Counted from the stretch's first letter, positions 8,344-16,566 are shown. The stretch is DNA of 64,000 nt from Alphaproteobacteria bacterium HGW-Alphaproteobacteria-3 (GCA_002842875.1 PHEF01000001.1:46786-110785), one strand, 5' to 3'. Numbers and translations are program-made. The notes: generated by a model from the letters alone, not told the origin.

Positions 8344-8763
8344 TCAGCTGCGATTGGCCGAGGCGCGCTCACGCGCACGGCGCACGATGGGGCTTTCGCC
8401 GCCGTTCGAGGCCGGCGAGCCGGCCGGTGACGGCGCCACGGCGACCACAGAGCTCGCCTCGGCGCGGGCCGCGAGAGCGTCGAGGATGGAGCTTCGCAGC
8501 GCATGCGGCGCCACTCCCTTCGCCATGGCGTCGGCGGCGTCGATGGCGACGCCCAGCCGGGCGCCTTGGGCGGCGATGGCGGCGATCTCCGCATATTCGG
8601 CGCGCAGCCGCTCGGCCGTCTGATCCGTCTGCGCCTCCGTCGCCTCCGGCGGCGCGGAGCGCGGCGCCGGTTGCGGCGTTTCGAGAACGTCCGGATCGGG
8701 TGCGCGGGTCTCTTCGACAGCCGCGTCTTCGGCAGCCGGGTTGAGGTCGGGTTCGACTGTCAT
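8344..8763 (-). CDS. nested capsid scaffold gene (lambda Nu3-like)
   Basis: 139 residues in frame with the C-terminus of the protease. The internal ATG (codon 297, position 8763, MTVEPDLNPAAEDAA) has an exact AAGGAG at 8774-8779, 10 nt upstream, which is stronger than the site before the full-length start. The product is acidic, Ala/Glu-rich and helical, like Nu3 and other scaffolds. In lambda the same C/Nu3 nesting supplies excess scaffold. Not proven here. Confidence 0.7.
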   Translation of the reverse strand: MTVEPDLNPAAEDAAVEETRAPDPDVLETPQPAPRSAPPEATEAQTDQTAERLRAEYAEIAAIAAQGARLGVAIDAADAMAKGVAPHALRSSILDALAARAEASSVVAVAPSPAGSPASNGGESPIVRRARERASANRS

Positions 8764-9651
8764 TGCGGTCGTTCTCCTTGAAGGTTGATGAGCGCGGGCG
8801 CGTTGCGATGCGCCAATGATGAGGCGTGGCGGGTCCAGCGCCCGGGCGAGATCCGCAAGAGCGAGATCGACGGTGCCGAGCCTGTCGGCGAGGCCGGCGT
8901 CCATGCCGCGCTGACCCCGATAGATCGCGGCTTCGGTGGTTCGCACGGCGTCGGGACTCATGTTCCGGTTGTGCGCCACCAGCGTGACGAGGTCGGCATG
9001 GAGCGCATCGACATCCGCCTGGATCGCCGAAAACGCCGTATCCGAGAGCGGTTCGTGGGCATTGCCGTCGATCTTGCGGTCGCCCGCGTGAACGAGCGTC
9101 CATTTGAGGCCGACCATGACGTCGGCGACGCTCTCGTCGACATGAATGGCGACGACGCCGATGGATCCGACCTCCGCCGTCCGGGTGACGTAAAGGCGGT
9201 CCGCCACGCTGGCGATGGCAAAGGCGGCCGACAGCGCGCTTTCGTTCGCGACAGCCCAGAGCGGCTTCTGCGCGGCTTCGCGCAAGACAACGAGGCGATC
9301 GACCAGGTCAAAGAGACCGCCGACCTCGCCGCCTGGCGAGTCGATCTCCAACAACACGGCCCGCACGGAAGGATCGGCGAGCGCGGCTTCCACGGCGGAA
9401 GCGATCTCCCCATAGTCGCTGGCGCCGAGAAGGCTTGTCAGCCAGTCGCCGCGCATCACCAGCGGTCCGAGGATCGGCACGACCGCGATGCCGACATCGG
9501 TAACGGCATGGCTTGCCACCGGCGGCGCGTCGCGGGCCGGAAGCGCGGATCGGGCATCGAGCATCGGGCCGACGGCGAGCAGGCCGTCCAGCGCTCGCGG
9601 GGCGATCGCCAAGGGCCGGCCCGAAAGCCGGGCCAAAAGAGGATTGTTCAT
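8344..9651 (-). CDS. S49 family head maturation protease with scaffold tail (lambda gpC-like)
   Basis: 435 residues. Residues about 45-260 are the ClpP/SppA-like S49 fold with EIDSPGGEVGG, the nucleophile region ANESALSAAFAIAS, EVGSIGV, and a Lys in GDRKIDGNAHEPLSD. Residues about 297-435 are Ala/Glu-rich, low complexity and scaffold-like. The protease cleaves scaffold and portal during prohead maturation. The C-terminal part can also be made alone from an internal start. The start at 9651 abuts the higBA promoter region, which separates the gene from portal. Confidence 0.9.
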   Translation of the reverse strand: MNNPLLARLSGRPLAIAPRALDGLLAVGPMLDARSALPARDAPPVASHAVTDVGIAVVPILGPLVMRGDWLTSLLGASDYGEIASAVEAALADPSVRAVLLEIDSPGGEVGGLFDLVDRLVVLREAAQKPLWAVANESALSAAFAIASVADRLYVTRTAEVGSIGVVAIHVDESVADVMVGLKWTLVHAGDRKIDGNAHEPLSDTAFSAIQADVDALHADLVTLVAHNRNMSPDAVRTTEAAIYRGQRGMDAGLADRLGTVDLALADLARALDPPRLIIGASQRARAHQPSRRTTAMTVEPDLNPAAEDAAVEETRAPDPDVLETPQPAPRSAPPEATEAQTDQTAERLRAEYAEIAAIAAQGARLGVAIDAADAMAKGVAPHALRSSILDALAARAEASSVVAVAPSPAGSPASNGGESPIVRRARERASANRS

Positions 9652-9669
9652 ATCCGATCCGATGCTTAT

Positions 9670-9709
9670 CTCTTGCGTTAGCTAACGTTATGCGTTAGCA
9701 TCTGCGCCC
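9670..9709 (+). promoter_or_regulatory. higBA operator/promoter
   Basis: A perfect 12-bp palindrome CGTTAGCTAACG (9676-9687) is followed by a third half-site GCGTTAGC (9692-9699) just before the toxin ATG at 9710. HigA antitoxins repress their operon through such repeats. The cluster lies over the expected -10 region. The role is inferred. Confidence 0.55.
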
Positions 9710-9991
9710 ATGATCAAGTCGTTTCGGAACGCTGCAGCAGAGGCCGCCTGGGCCCGCCGATTTATCAAGGGCGTCCCGAACGACATCGTGAAGGCCGCGA
9801 ACCGAAAGTTGATGCAAGTCCACAATGCCCGAACTCTCGAAGACCTCAGGGCGCCACCGGGCAATCGGCTCGAGGCTCTAACTGGAGACCGAAAGGGCCA
9901 GCACAGCATCCGGATCAACGACCAATGGCGCGTATGCTTTGTCTGGCGGGACGGTGACGCCCATGACGTCGAAATCGTCGACTATCATTGA
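9710..9991 (+). CDS. higB: HigB-like mRNA interferase toxin
   Basis: 93 residues, typical HigB length. The motifs AANRKLMQVHNARTLEDLRAPPGNRLEAL and GQHSIRINDQWRVCFVW are the defining elements of the RelE-superfamily HigB group. HigB cleaves mRNA at the ribosome. The toxin precedes the antitoxin, the characteristic reversed order of hig operons, with an 11-nt gap to higA. The cassette lies between portal and protease genes of the phage late operon, on the opposite strand. Confidence 0.9.
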   Translation: MIKSFRNAAAEAAWARRFIKGVPNDIVKAANRKLMQVHNARTLEDLRAPPGNRLEALTGDRKGQHSIRINDQWRVCFVWRDGDAHDVEIVDYH

Positions 9992-10002
9992 GGAGTAAAC
10001 TC

Positions 10003-10296
10003 ATGGCTGACTTTGCCCCAACCCACCCCGGTGAGGTGCTGCGCGAGGACTTCCTCAAGCCGCTCGGCATGAGCCAGTACGCTCTCGCCAAGGCAATCGA
10101 TGTACCGCAGATCCGGATCAGCGAGATCGTCAACGCCAAGCGGGCCATCACGCCCGACACGGCGCTCCGGCTCGCGCGCTACTTCGGAACCAGCCCGGAG
10201 TTCTGGATGGGCATGCAGGCGACCTACGACCTCGAATTGGCACGCGACCAGGTCGGCCCCGAGATCGAGGCGAAGGTTCATCCGAGAGCGGCCTGA
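10003..10296 (+). CDS. higA: HigA family antitoxin (XRE HTH)
   Basis: 97 residues. PTHPGEVLREDFLKPLGMSQYALAKAI, the helix-turn-helix VPQIRISEIVNAKRAITPDTALRLARYF and GTSPEFWMGMQ are diagnostic for HigA antitoxins. The ATG at 10003 has GAGGAG 8-9 nt upstream. An in-frame TTG at 9988 would overlap higB and is less likely. It binds HigB and represses the operon. 92 nt separate it from the end of the converging portal gene. Confidence 0.93.
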   Translation: MADFAPTHPGEVLREDFLKPLGMSQYALAKAIDVPQIRISEIVNAKRAITPDTALRLARYFGTSPEFWMGMQATYDLELARDQVGPEIEAKVHPRAA

Positions 10297-10388
10297 CGGC
10301 CGTAGTGAACGAAGCCATGGTCCGCTCAGGCGCGCCGGACCGATGCTTGCCGCAGCACAGACCTCGGCGATTGTGAAAGTGCGTTCCG

Positions 10389-11849
10389 TCATGAGGGTGG
10401 CCCCTCCTGGGTCGGATCACCGTCCGACGGATCTGCGATCACGCCCGCGACGCTGGCGAAGGAGAGGCCAAGTTGACGCTCTCGCGCACGGTCGGCGGCG
10501 ATTTCGGCGTCGACCTGGTCGGCGTCATAGCCGCGCTCGGCGAGCGCCTGCGTCCGGCTCTTCAGCCCCGCCTCGATCTGTTCGATCTCGGCGCGCGCGT
10601 CCTTCAGCGGATCGACCCAGTCCCATTTGGGCGGCAGCCAGGAACAGCCGAGCCAGGTGCGCCGCTGCTGTTCGTAATCCGGCAGGGCGAGCACGCCTGA
10701 CACGACCGCCGTATCGAGCCAGCGCGCCCAGACCCGTCGACAGATCTGCCAGACCATGACCGAGTGCTGGTAGGCCTCGATGCGGCGGCGAAACTCGAGG
10801 AGCGCAAGCCGCGAGTTCGAGTAGTTCGCCTTCAGCATGTCGTTCGACAGATACGCATACGGAATGCCGAGCGCCGCCGAGACCTGCAGCAGCGTGCGGT
10901 ACTGAAACGGTTCGTAGGTCTGGCCGACATCGGCAGGCGCCGAGGTCTGCACCGCCTCGCCCGGCTCCAGCATCACGATCTGGCCGGGCTGCAGGTCCAT
11001 CGTGCGTTCGCCGCCTTCGTCGCTCTCGGCGATGTCGAAGGGCTCCGCCGGCGCCGGTGTGGTGATGAACAGCGCATGCATCGCCGCGACCTTCTTCCGG
11101 TCGAGCTCCGCATCGTCGTACTGGTCGAGCAGGAACAGCTTCACGATACCCGGCGCGAAGCGCGAGATACCGCGCAACTGTCCCGCATCGACCGGATCGA
11201 TGACGTGGATGACCTCGGACGCCGGCACCCGCACGATCTCGCCCGCAAGGCCGGGATCGGTGACGTCGCCCGGATGGCGGCGCAGGAAGTGGTAGGCCAC
11301 ACGCCTGCCGATCCGGTCGAATTCGATGCCCTGGCGAATGACGTTGCCACCGGGAAGCTGCTCATTGCGCGTGAGCGGCAGCATCTCGGAGGGGATCATC
11401 TGCAGCTGCAGCGGCACCATGAGCCCGTCCTGGGGCCGGCGCGGACGGAAGCGGAAGAACACCTCGCCGGCGATGAATACCTCGCGTGCGGCGCGCCGTT
11501 GCTGGCCATAGAAATCGGTGAACCCTTCGGCGTCGCTGTCGTCTGTCCAATCGAGCCAGAGGCGCTGCACACGGGCCTTGAGATCAGCATCGGCGATCAG
11601 CGACGACGGCTTGATGCCATTGCCCACCACATTGCCGGCCCAGCTTTCGATCGCGTTCGCCGCATAGCCATTGTTGCGCACCAGCCAGCGGGCGCGCGCG
11701 GTGATGTCGGCGCCGGCGGCGGCGATCAGCGTGTTGAGATGCGCCCGACTCGGCTGGAAATGCCGCAGCCTTCGGCTTCCCTGCCCCGCCTCGAAACCGC
11801 CCACCAGAGCGCCGATGCGGCGGCGCCACCGTGTGATCGATTCCAGCAC
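10389..11849 (-). CDS. portal protein (lambda gpB family)
   Basis: 486 residues. The N-terminal RARWLVRNNGYAANAIESWAGNVVGNGIKPSS and the middle QLQMIPSEMLP, VIHVIDPVDAGQLRGISRFAPGI and LGIPYAYLSNDMLKANYSNSRLALLEFRR are conserved landmarks of lambda-type portals. The dodecameric ring sits at one capsid vertex, docks the terminase and conducts DNA. It follows the gpW-like gene with a 3-nt gap. The protease gene, its usual next neighbour, is displaced by the higBA cassette. Confidence 0.95.
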   Translation of the reverse strand: MLESITRWRRRIGALVGGFEAGQGSRRLRHFQPSRAHLNTLIAAAGADITARARWLVRNNGYAANAIESWAGNVVGNGIKPSSLIADADLKARVQRLWLDWTDDSDAEGFTDFYGQQRRAAREVFIAGEVFFRFRPRRPQDGLMVPLQLQMIPSEMLPLTRNEQLPGGNVIRQGIEFDRIGRRVAYHFLRRHPGDVTDPGLAGEIVRVPASEVIHVIDPVDAGQLRGISRFAPGIVKLFLLDQYDDAELDRKKVAAMHALFITTPAPAEPFDIAESDEGGERTMDLQPGQIVMLEPGEAVQTSAPADVGQTYEPFQYRTLLQVSAALGIPYAYLSNDMLKANYSNSRLALLEFRRRIEAYQHSVMVWQICRRVWARWLDTAVVSGVLALPDYEQQRRTWLGCSWLPPKWDWVDPLKDARAEIEQIEAGLKSRTQALAERGYDADQVDAEIAADRARERQLGLSFASVAGVIADPSDGDPTQEGPPS

Positions 11850-11852
11850 GGG

Positions 11853-12065
11853 TCACAGCCCCTTGCTTGCCGTCGTGCGAACGATGCGACGGCGCGCGCC
11901 GGTCTGCTCCCCGGCGATCCGCCGTTCGAGGTCGCCGAGGGCGGCCGCCATTTCGGCATCGCTCGCATAGGTGATGCGGCGCCCCTCGACCTCGACGGTG
12001 CGCACGCCGCGCCATCGGGCGGCGAGCAGCGCATCGCGGCGCGCGATCATGTCCTCAAGCGTCAT
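11853..12065 (-). CDS. gpW-like head-tail connector
   Basis: 70 residues: MTLEDMIARRDALLAARWRGVRTVEVEGRRITYASDAEMAAALGDLERRI. Size, an N-terminal helix, a short beta hairpin and a second helix match lambda gpW, which joins the head to the tail connector after packaging. It lies between terL and portal exactly as W does in lambda. Confidence 0.85.
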   Translation of the reverse strand: MTLEDMIARRDALLAARWRGVRTVEVEGRRITYASDAEMAAALGDLERRIAGEQTGARRRIVRTTASKGL

Positions 12066-12075
12066 GGTCTTGGTC

Positions 12076-15000
12076 TCAACTCAGATAGCTGGGCGTGAAC
12101 ACCCGTCGGCCGCGCCGGGCAGGCGCTCGTCGCACCAGACCCGCGGAGGCGATCTCTGGCGTGCCGGGGTGAGAATCCGCGGTCTCCGGCGCCGCCGTGT
12201 CGCGCGGATCGAACGAGCCGACCTGGCGTTCGAGGTCGCGCCATTTCTCCTCGCCCCAGCGGTCCGCGCCCGCAATCCAGGCGGCGGCGCGGGCGTAGAC
12301 CCGGCAGTCCAGCGCCTCGTTGCGCTCGCGCAGCTTCTGCCATTCGAGCCGGGCAAAGCCGCGCCTGGTCTTCACCGTCACCAGCTGCTCGGCGACGAAC
12401 TGCTTGCACCACTCGCTGTCGGCCCAGGCCGGCAGGTGGATGGTCCCTGCGGGAAAGCGCGCGCCTCCGGCACGCGCCTCGTCGGTCGGTCGTTCGAGCC
12501 GGAGGTGGCGATAGGTCTCGGCCTTGAAGGTCGACACCGCCACGGTCCAGAGCCGCGCCCCGCGCCGCAGGCGTTTGCCGCCCTCGGTCGCGTCGACGAA
12601 AGTCGGGCCCGACACCGGGCTCGAGCGGTTGAACCCCTCGACGCCCTTGACCGGCGAGACCTGTGCGAAGCCTTGCGCCCGCGACCAGGAATAGACCGCC
12701 GGGGCCTCGTAGCCGGTGTCGATCGCAAGCCGCGCGATCCTGAGATGCGCGCCGCGTTCGTGCGGCCAGCTTCGATCCAGCAGCGCCGTCAGCTCCGACC
12801 ACGCGTCGTGCCGATCCGGCCCGCCCTCGATCACGACGTGATCGACGAGCCAGCTTTCCAGCCCGCGACCCCAGGCCCAGACATCGATCTCGATCCGGTC
12901 CTTCTGCACGTCGGCCCCGGCGGTCAGGAACAGCCCGCCCGCAGGCACCGTGCCGGATGTCCAGCGCTCGCGCCGGTCGTAGAGCCGCTGCCAGTCCGGT
13001 GCCTCCCCGGTCTCGACCCAGGTCTCGCCGAGGATCGTGTTGCGGAACGCCTTGATCGCTTCGTCCGACCCCTGGGCCGCCTCCCAGTTCCGTGCGATGC
13101 GCGGCCAGCTCAGCCAGCCCACCGGCGAATAGAGCGCCGAGAGGTGATACCCGACCGTCGTGGGATCGGCGGCCGTGGCGGTCGCCCGCCATTCGCCGCC
13201 CTCCAGCATCGCCGTCTTGTGGTGTTCCGCGATTGCCGCGTCGCAGCCCTCGCAAGTGTAGGCGGCCGTCTCGGGACGGCCCTTCTGCCAGCGCAGCCGC
13301 TCGAACTTCAGCCACTGCATCGCCCCGCAATGCGGACACGGTACGAAGTACCGCCGCTGGTCGCTGGCCTCGTATTCCCGCTCGATCCGGCTCAGACCCC
13401 GGATCGTCGGCGTCGAGACCAGGAAGACCTTGCGCCGGTGGGCGAAGGTCAGCGATCGCGCTTCAGCCAGCGTGACCGGATCGCCTTCCTCGTCGGCCGA
13501 GCCCGGATAGGCATCGACCTCGTCGAGGAAGATGTAGCGCGCCGGCGTCGAGCGCAGCCCGACCGCCGAGTTGGCGCCGGTCATGATCAGGATGCCGCCC
13601 GCGAACTCCTTGGACAGCATGGTGTTGCCCGCGTCGCGCGAGCGCGCGGGCTTCACCCGCTCCCGCAACTCCGGGCTTTCGTCGATCAGCGGGTCGATCC
13701 GCTGGCGCGAGTTGCGCTTGGCCAGTTCCACCGTCGGCTGGACCGCGAGCATCGGGCCCGGCGCCTGGTGGATCGCAAAGCCGATCCAGTTGTTGCCGGC
13801 CTCGGTGTTGTGTGTCGGGATCCATCCCTTGCCACAAAGGAACAGGTGGTTCGGCGAGTCCACCTTGACGCAGCGCACCGGCACGCTGGGCGTCGGCCGG
13901 ATCGTAACGATGCGGCGACGACGGCTCTTCCATGGCCGCCCGTTCTCGACCGAACGCATTCGTGCCCGCTTGCGCGAGAGCCGGAACATCGGCTCCTCGG
14001 CATAGGCCGTCCAGGAGATGCGCCAGTACTCGGCCGACTCGCAGATGCGGCCGTCAAGGCCGAACACCTTGCGGCGCGCCTTGCCGTGGTAGACGGCGGG
14101 CTTGTAGCCGAGCCCGCGCAGAAGCTCGACCATCGCGTCGATCAGCCCGCGATCCGCGTTCGAGAACTCGCAGCGCTTCCCATCCGGCGAGATCGTGCCG
14201 TCGGAGTCCATCAGCCCCCGCACCAGCTCCAGCCTCTGCCGCCGGCTGGCGCGCATGTACTGGAGCGGGATGTGCTTGTTGTCGAGCACGTCCAGCATCC
14301 GGAGCCGCATCACGAAGCGCGACTTGAAGCAGTCCGAGAGCGATGCGCCGTCCTCTCGCCGCATCCGGAAGGTCGGGTCGATCACGACATTGGCGATCCT
14401 GCCCTTTCGCCAGTGCGGCAGCCGGAATTCCGCCTCGACGCCGCAGGCGCGCAGATGCTCGACAACCTCGGCGTCCTCCTCGTGCACCGAGATGTGGTTC
14501 ATGATCGACGAGCCGTCGCCGAGCCAAAGGCCCAGAACATAAGGATGCAGGATCAGGTCCTGATCCGGCATGTCGACCGGATCGCAGCAGTCGATGGCAT
14601 AGCGCCGACGCTTGCCCGCGGCGCCGATGGTCACGCGGCCGGCCATCTCCGCCGTGGTCAGCGTACGCGCGGCCGGGCGGTCGTTCGTGAAGTCCCAGAC
14701 CGCCCAGCGATGATCGCCGTCCGCAACGATCCGCTCGCCGTCGTCGAACGCGACCTCGAAGCAGGGACGGTCCTCGAACACCGGCGACAGGCCGGTCACC
14801 CGGCAGATGCGCCCGCGTTCGTCGTAGAGCAGATCGCCCTCGGCGATCCCGCCCATCGTCGTCCAGCCGAAGGGCGTCGGCACGGCGGTGTCGAGCGCGA
14901 GTGGCGCCCCGACCTGTGCGGCCTTCATGAACACGATGCGCTGCACGGCGGCACCCGGCGAGAGCGCGTCCATGATCTCGCGCATGTAGGGCGTGCGCAC

Positions 15001-15225
15001 CGTGCGGTACCGGCCGGGCTCGGCCGAGGCGCGGCCCGAGAGCATCCGGTGCCGGTCCGCCCATTGCGAGACGGTCAGGTCCGGGTCGGGCCGCAGCCCG
15101 TTGCCCCAGGCGCGCAGGAGATCAGCGACGCCGTCGAAGTCGGTCAGGTCATCGGACAGCTCATTGTCTCGCTCAGCGGAATTCCGGCCGGACCTCGGCA
15201 AGCTCGTCGAGGTGGGCGCGTACAT
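12076..15225 (-). CDS. terminase large subunit (lambda gpA family), intein-containing
   Basis: 1049-residue precursor. Removing intein residues 108-473 leaves a 683-residue protein of the lambda gpA/GpA family. Exteins rejoin as KAAQVGA-TEAGNNWIGFAIHQAPGP, the family's Walker A-like loop. QPTVELAKRNSRQRIDPL follows, then IFLDEVDAYPGSADEEGDP (Walker B), a zinc-knuckle-like CPHCGAMQW...CEGCDAA, and a C-terminal nuclease domain (LAIDTGYEA). It packages DNA into proheads and cuts concatemers. The first ATG overlaps terS by 53 nt. A later non-ATG start near residue 22 is possible, because the family usually begins close to there. Confidence 0.93.
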   Translation of the reverse strand: MYAPTSTSLPRSGRNSAERDNELSDDLTDFDGVADLLRAWGNGLRPDPDLTVSQWADRHRMLSGRASAEPGRYRTVRTPYMREIMDALSPGAAVQRIVFMKAAQVGAPLALDTAVPTPFGWTTMGGIAEGDLLYDERGRICRVTGLSPVFEDRPCFEVAFDDGERIVADGDHRWAVWDFTNDRPAARTLTTAEMAGRVTIGAAGKRRRYAIDCCDPVDMPDQDLILHPYVLGLWLGDGSSIMNHISVHEEDAEVVEHLRACGVEAEFRLPHWRKGRIANVVIDPTFRMRREDGASLSDCFKSRFVMRLRMLDVLDNKHIPLQYMRASRRQRLELVRGLMDSDGTISPDGKRCEFSNADRGLIDAMVELLRGLGYKPAVYHGKARRKVFGLDGRICESAEYWRISWTAYAEEPMFRLSRKRARMRSVENGRPWKSRRRRIVTIRPTPSVPVRCVKVDSPNHLFLCGKGWIPTHNTEAGNNWIGFAIHQAPGPMLAVQPTVELAKRNSRQRIDPLIDESPELRERVKPARSRDAGNTMLSKEFAGGILIMTGANSAVGLRSTPARYIFLDEVDAYPGSADEEGDPVTLAEARSLTFAHRRKVFLVSTPTIRGLSRIEREYEASDQRRYFVPCPHCGAMQWLKFERLRWQKGRPETAAYTCEGCDAAIAEHHKTAMLEGGEWRATATAADPTTVGYHLSALYSPVGWLSWPRIARNWEAAQGSDEAIKAFRNTILGETWVETGEAPDWQRLYDRRERWTSGTVPAGGLFLTAGADVQKDRIEIDVWAWGRGLESWLVDHVVIEGGPDRHDAWSELTALLDRSWPHERGAHLRIARLAIDTGYEAPAVYSWSRAQGFAQVSPVKGVEGFNRSSPVSGPTFVDATEGGKRLRRGARLWTVAVSTFKAETYRHLRLERPTDEARAGGARFPAGTIHLPAWADSEWCKQFVAEQLVTVKTRRGFARLEWQKLRERNEALDCRVYARAAAWIAGADRWGEEKWRDLERQVGSFDPRDTAAPETADSHPGTPEIASAGLVRRAPARRGRRVFTPSYLS
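13807..14904 (-). other. class 3-like intein with LAGLIDADG endonuclease inside terL
   Basis: 366 residues, beginning PLALDTAVPTPFGWTTMGGI and ending GKGWIPTHN, followed by Thr at +1. The usual Cys1/Ser1 is absent (Pro1). Block B reads VADGDHRW (His65, Trp67), block F reads VPVRCVKVDSPNHLFL (Cys345), and block G carries Thr364-His365-Asn366. Trp67, Cys345 and Thr364 are the WCT triad of class 3 inteins, in which the block F Cys makes the first attack. Residues about 120-310 hold a homing endonuclease with two LAGLIDADG-type motifs, LGLWLGDGS (Asp130) and VRGLMDSDGTI (Asp235), so it may still be mobile. The insertion splits the terminase P-loop. Confidence 0.9.
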
Positions 15226-15775
15226 GGATCTCCAGAGCCTTCTGCATCCCGGCCGCCTCCACTCCGAGCTCCGCCGCCATCAGCGCCGCGGCGCGGGACG
15301 GCCAATTGACCCAGGAATCCCGCGCCTCGCGTGCGAGCCGGAAGACGAGCGCTGTCGCGCGCGCACGATCGATGAGTTCGCCCTTCATCTTCTGAAGCCG
15401 GAGGCGGCGCTCCTGCGCCTTCAGCACCTCGTTCGCCGTCTTGGCCTGCAGGAAGGTCGTGCCGCCGCCGACGGCGGGGACCGCCAGCCCCTGTTCGCGC
15501 AGCGTGTCGCCGACGGCTGAGAGGGCCGCCTCAGGGACAGGCTTCAGCTTCGGCGCGGGCGGCTTCGTTCGGGGCGCTTTCGCGGCGCCACTGGCGCCAC
15601 GGTCGCCCCTCACCTTCGACGGGTCGGTCGTCTCGGCGCGCCGCGCATCGCTGGCATCGGCATCGATGCTGCCGTCGGAATAGAGGACAAGCCGCTCGGC
15701 TGCCTTCGCCTTCTGGATCGCGCCCCGTGAGAAGCCCACCCGGGCGGCGTACTGGCGCTCGCTCATGCCCTGCAT
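15173..15775 (-). CDS. terminase small subunit
   Basis: 200 residues from MQGMSERQYAARVGFSRGAIQKAKAAERLVLYSDGSID. This opening is a winged helix-turn-helix like lambda Nu1 and recognises the packaging site. A basic Pro/Ala/Lys linker and a C-terminal helical part (ANEVLKAQERRLRLQKMKGELIDRARATALVFRLARE) follow, resembling terS oligomerisation regions. The ATG at 15775 has GGAG 5 nt upstream. The open frame extends 40 codons further but into the divergent regulatory region. It is the first gene of the late operon and overlaps the annotated terL start. Confidence 0.85.
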   Translation of the reverse strand: MQGMSERQYAARVGFSRGAIQKAKAAERLVLYSDGSIDADASDARRAETTDPSKVRGDRGASGAAKAPRTKPPAPKLKPVPEAALSAVGDTLREQGLAVPAVGGGTTFLQAKTANEVLKAQERRLRLQKMKGELIDRARATALVFRLAREARDSWVNWPSRAAALMAAELGVEAAGMQKALEIHVRAHLDELAEVRPEFR

Positions 15776-15873
15776 GTCCGCTCCGAAAACATAATGAATT
15801 GATGCACTTATCGACTTGATAAGCGCTGCGATCAGAGCCTGTATGGCGTCACCAGCAGATACAGGAGACCGCC
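15776..15873. promoter_or_regulatory. divergent regulatory region between terS and the small plus-strand genes
   Basis: 98 bp, AT-richer than its surroundings. It contains a perfect inverted repeat CTTATC (15807-15812) / GATAAG (15818-15823) with a 5-nt spacer, overlapping a partial direct repeat TTGATGCACTTATCG/ACTTGATAAG. An AGGAG site (15863-15867) serves the plus-strand gene at 15874. This is the expected place for the late promoter and its operator. Confidence 0.45.
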
Positions 15874-16095
15874 ATGACCCAGACCGCGAACACACCCAAG
15901 GCCCTCGACGCCTTCATCGCCCGCAAGGCCGAAATCGACGCCATGCTTGCCCGGCTCGCACGCCTGAGCGACGAGCACTTCAACGCCAGCCCCGACGAGA
16001 TCAACTGGGGCCATGTCGGAACCCTCGAGCACTACGCCGAACTTCTGAAACGCATCACCGACGCGGCCTTCAGCGAAGGCGAACACGCGCCATGA
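15874..16095 (+). CDS. conserved small phage hypothetical
   Basis: 73 residues, acidic and helical (ALDAFIARKAEIDAMLARLARLSDEHFNASPDEINWGHVGTLEHYAELLKRITDAAF). Good ribosome site AGGAG before the ATG. Proteins of this kind are common near DUF3489 genes in alphaproteobacterial prophages and gene clusters. No function is known to me. It is the first of three short plus-strand genes with overlapping or adjoining ends. Confidence 0.75.
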   Translation: MTQTANTPKALDAFIARKAEIDAMLARLARLSDEHFNASPDEINWGHVGTLEHYAELLKRITDAAFSEGEHAP

Positions 16096-16256
16096 GCCGG
16101 GTGTTCGCCCATGACCGGATCGAGATCTGGCGCAGCAGCGATCGGTGGGGCGAGACCTTCTGGGTCTATGGCTGTACGCTCAGCGGCGATCCCATGACCG
16201 CGCCAAGCCTCGACATGGCGTTCGCCATCGCGGCCGCGCACGGGGGCGCATCATGA
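16092..16256 (+). CDS. small phage hypothetical
   Basis: 54 residues, MSRVFAHDRIEIWRSSDRWGETFWVYGCT. The ATG overlaps the previous stop (ATGA) and its own stop overlaps the next start, so the three genes form one translationally coupled unit. Trp/Tyr-rich, no recognisable motif. Confidence 0.6.
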   Translation: MSRVFAHDRIEIWRSSDRWGETFWVYGCTLSGDPMTAPSLDMAFAIAAAHGGAS

Positions 16257-16432
16257 GCGCGCAAACGAACATGCCTTGGGCCGTCTATCGCTGCGACCGC
16301 CTGACACGCGGCGCTACCCCTCAAAACGAGCAACTGATCAGCGGGCATCCGACGCCGCTGGAAGCCATGCACGAAGCCAACCGGCTGAAGCGCGCTGACA
16401 GGGCGCACAGCTACACCGTTGGGCCTGCGTGA
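16253..16432 (+). CDS. small phage hypothetical
   Basis: 59 residues, MSAQTNMPWAVYRCDRLTRGATPQNEQLISGHPTP. It starts in an ATGA overlap with the preceding gene. Not recognised. The coupling, the ribosome sites and the plausible amino acid composition support it as real. Confidence 0.55.
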   Translation: MSAQTNMPWAVYRCDRLTRGATPQNEQLISGHPTPLEAMHEANRLKRADRAHSYTVGPA

Positions 16433-16566
16433 TGCGCGTTCTGATGGCGCACGCCAGTGCTGAAGCGCGCGCTTGAACGCTCACGTCTCAAGCCTCTCGC
16501 CCGCCATGGCGGGCTTGGGGTCGTAGAAGGGCGCACATCCCGCGCGCCCCGATATGGGAGACGATA

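Noticed and set aside
1..15775. Gene transfer agent instead of prophage
   Set aside because: The DUF2460 gene and some tail proteins resemble GTA genes, but integrase, terS, replication, recombination, methylase and TA genes show a full prophage, and the head genes are of lambda type.
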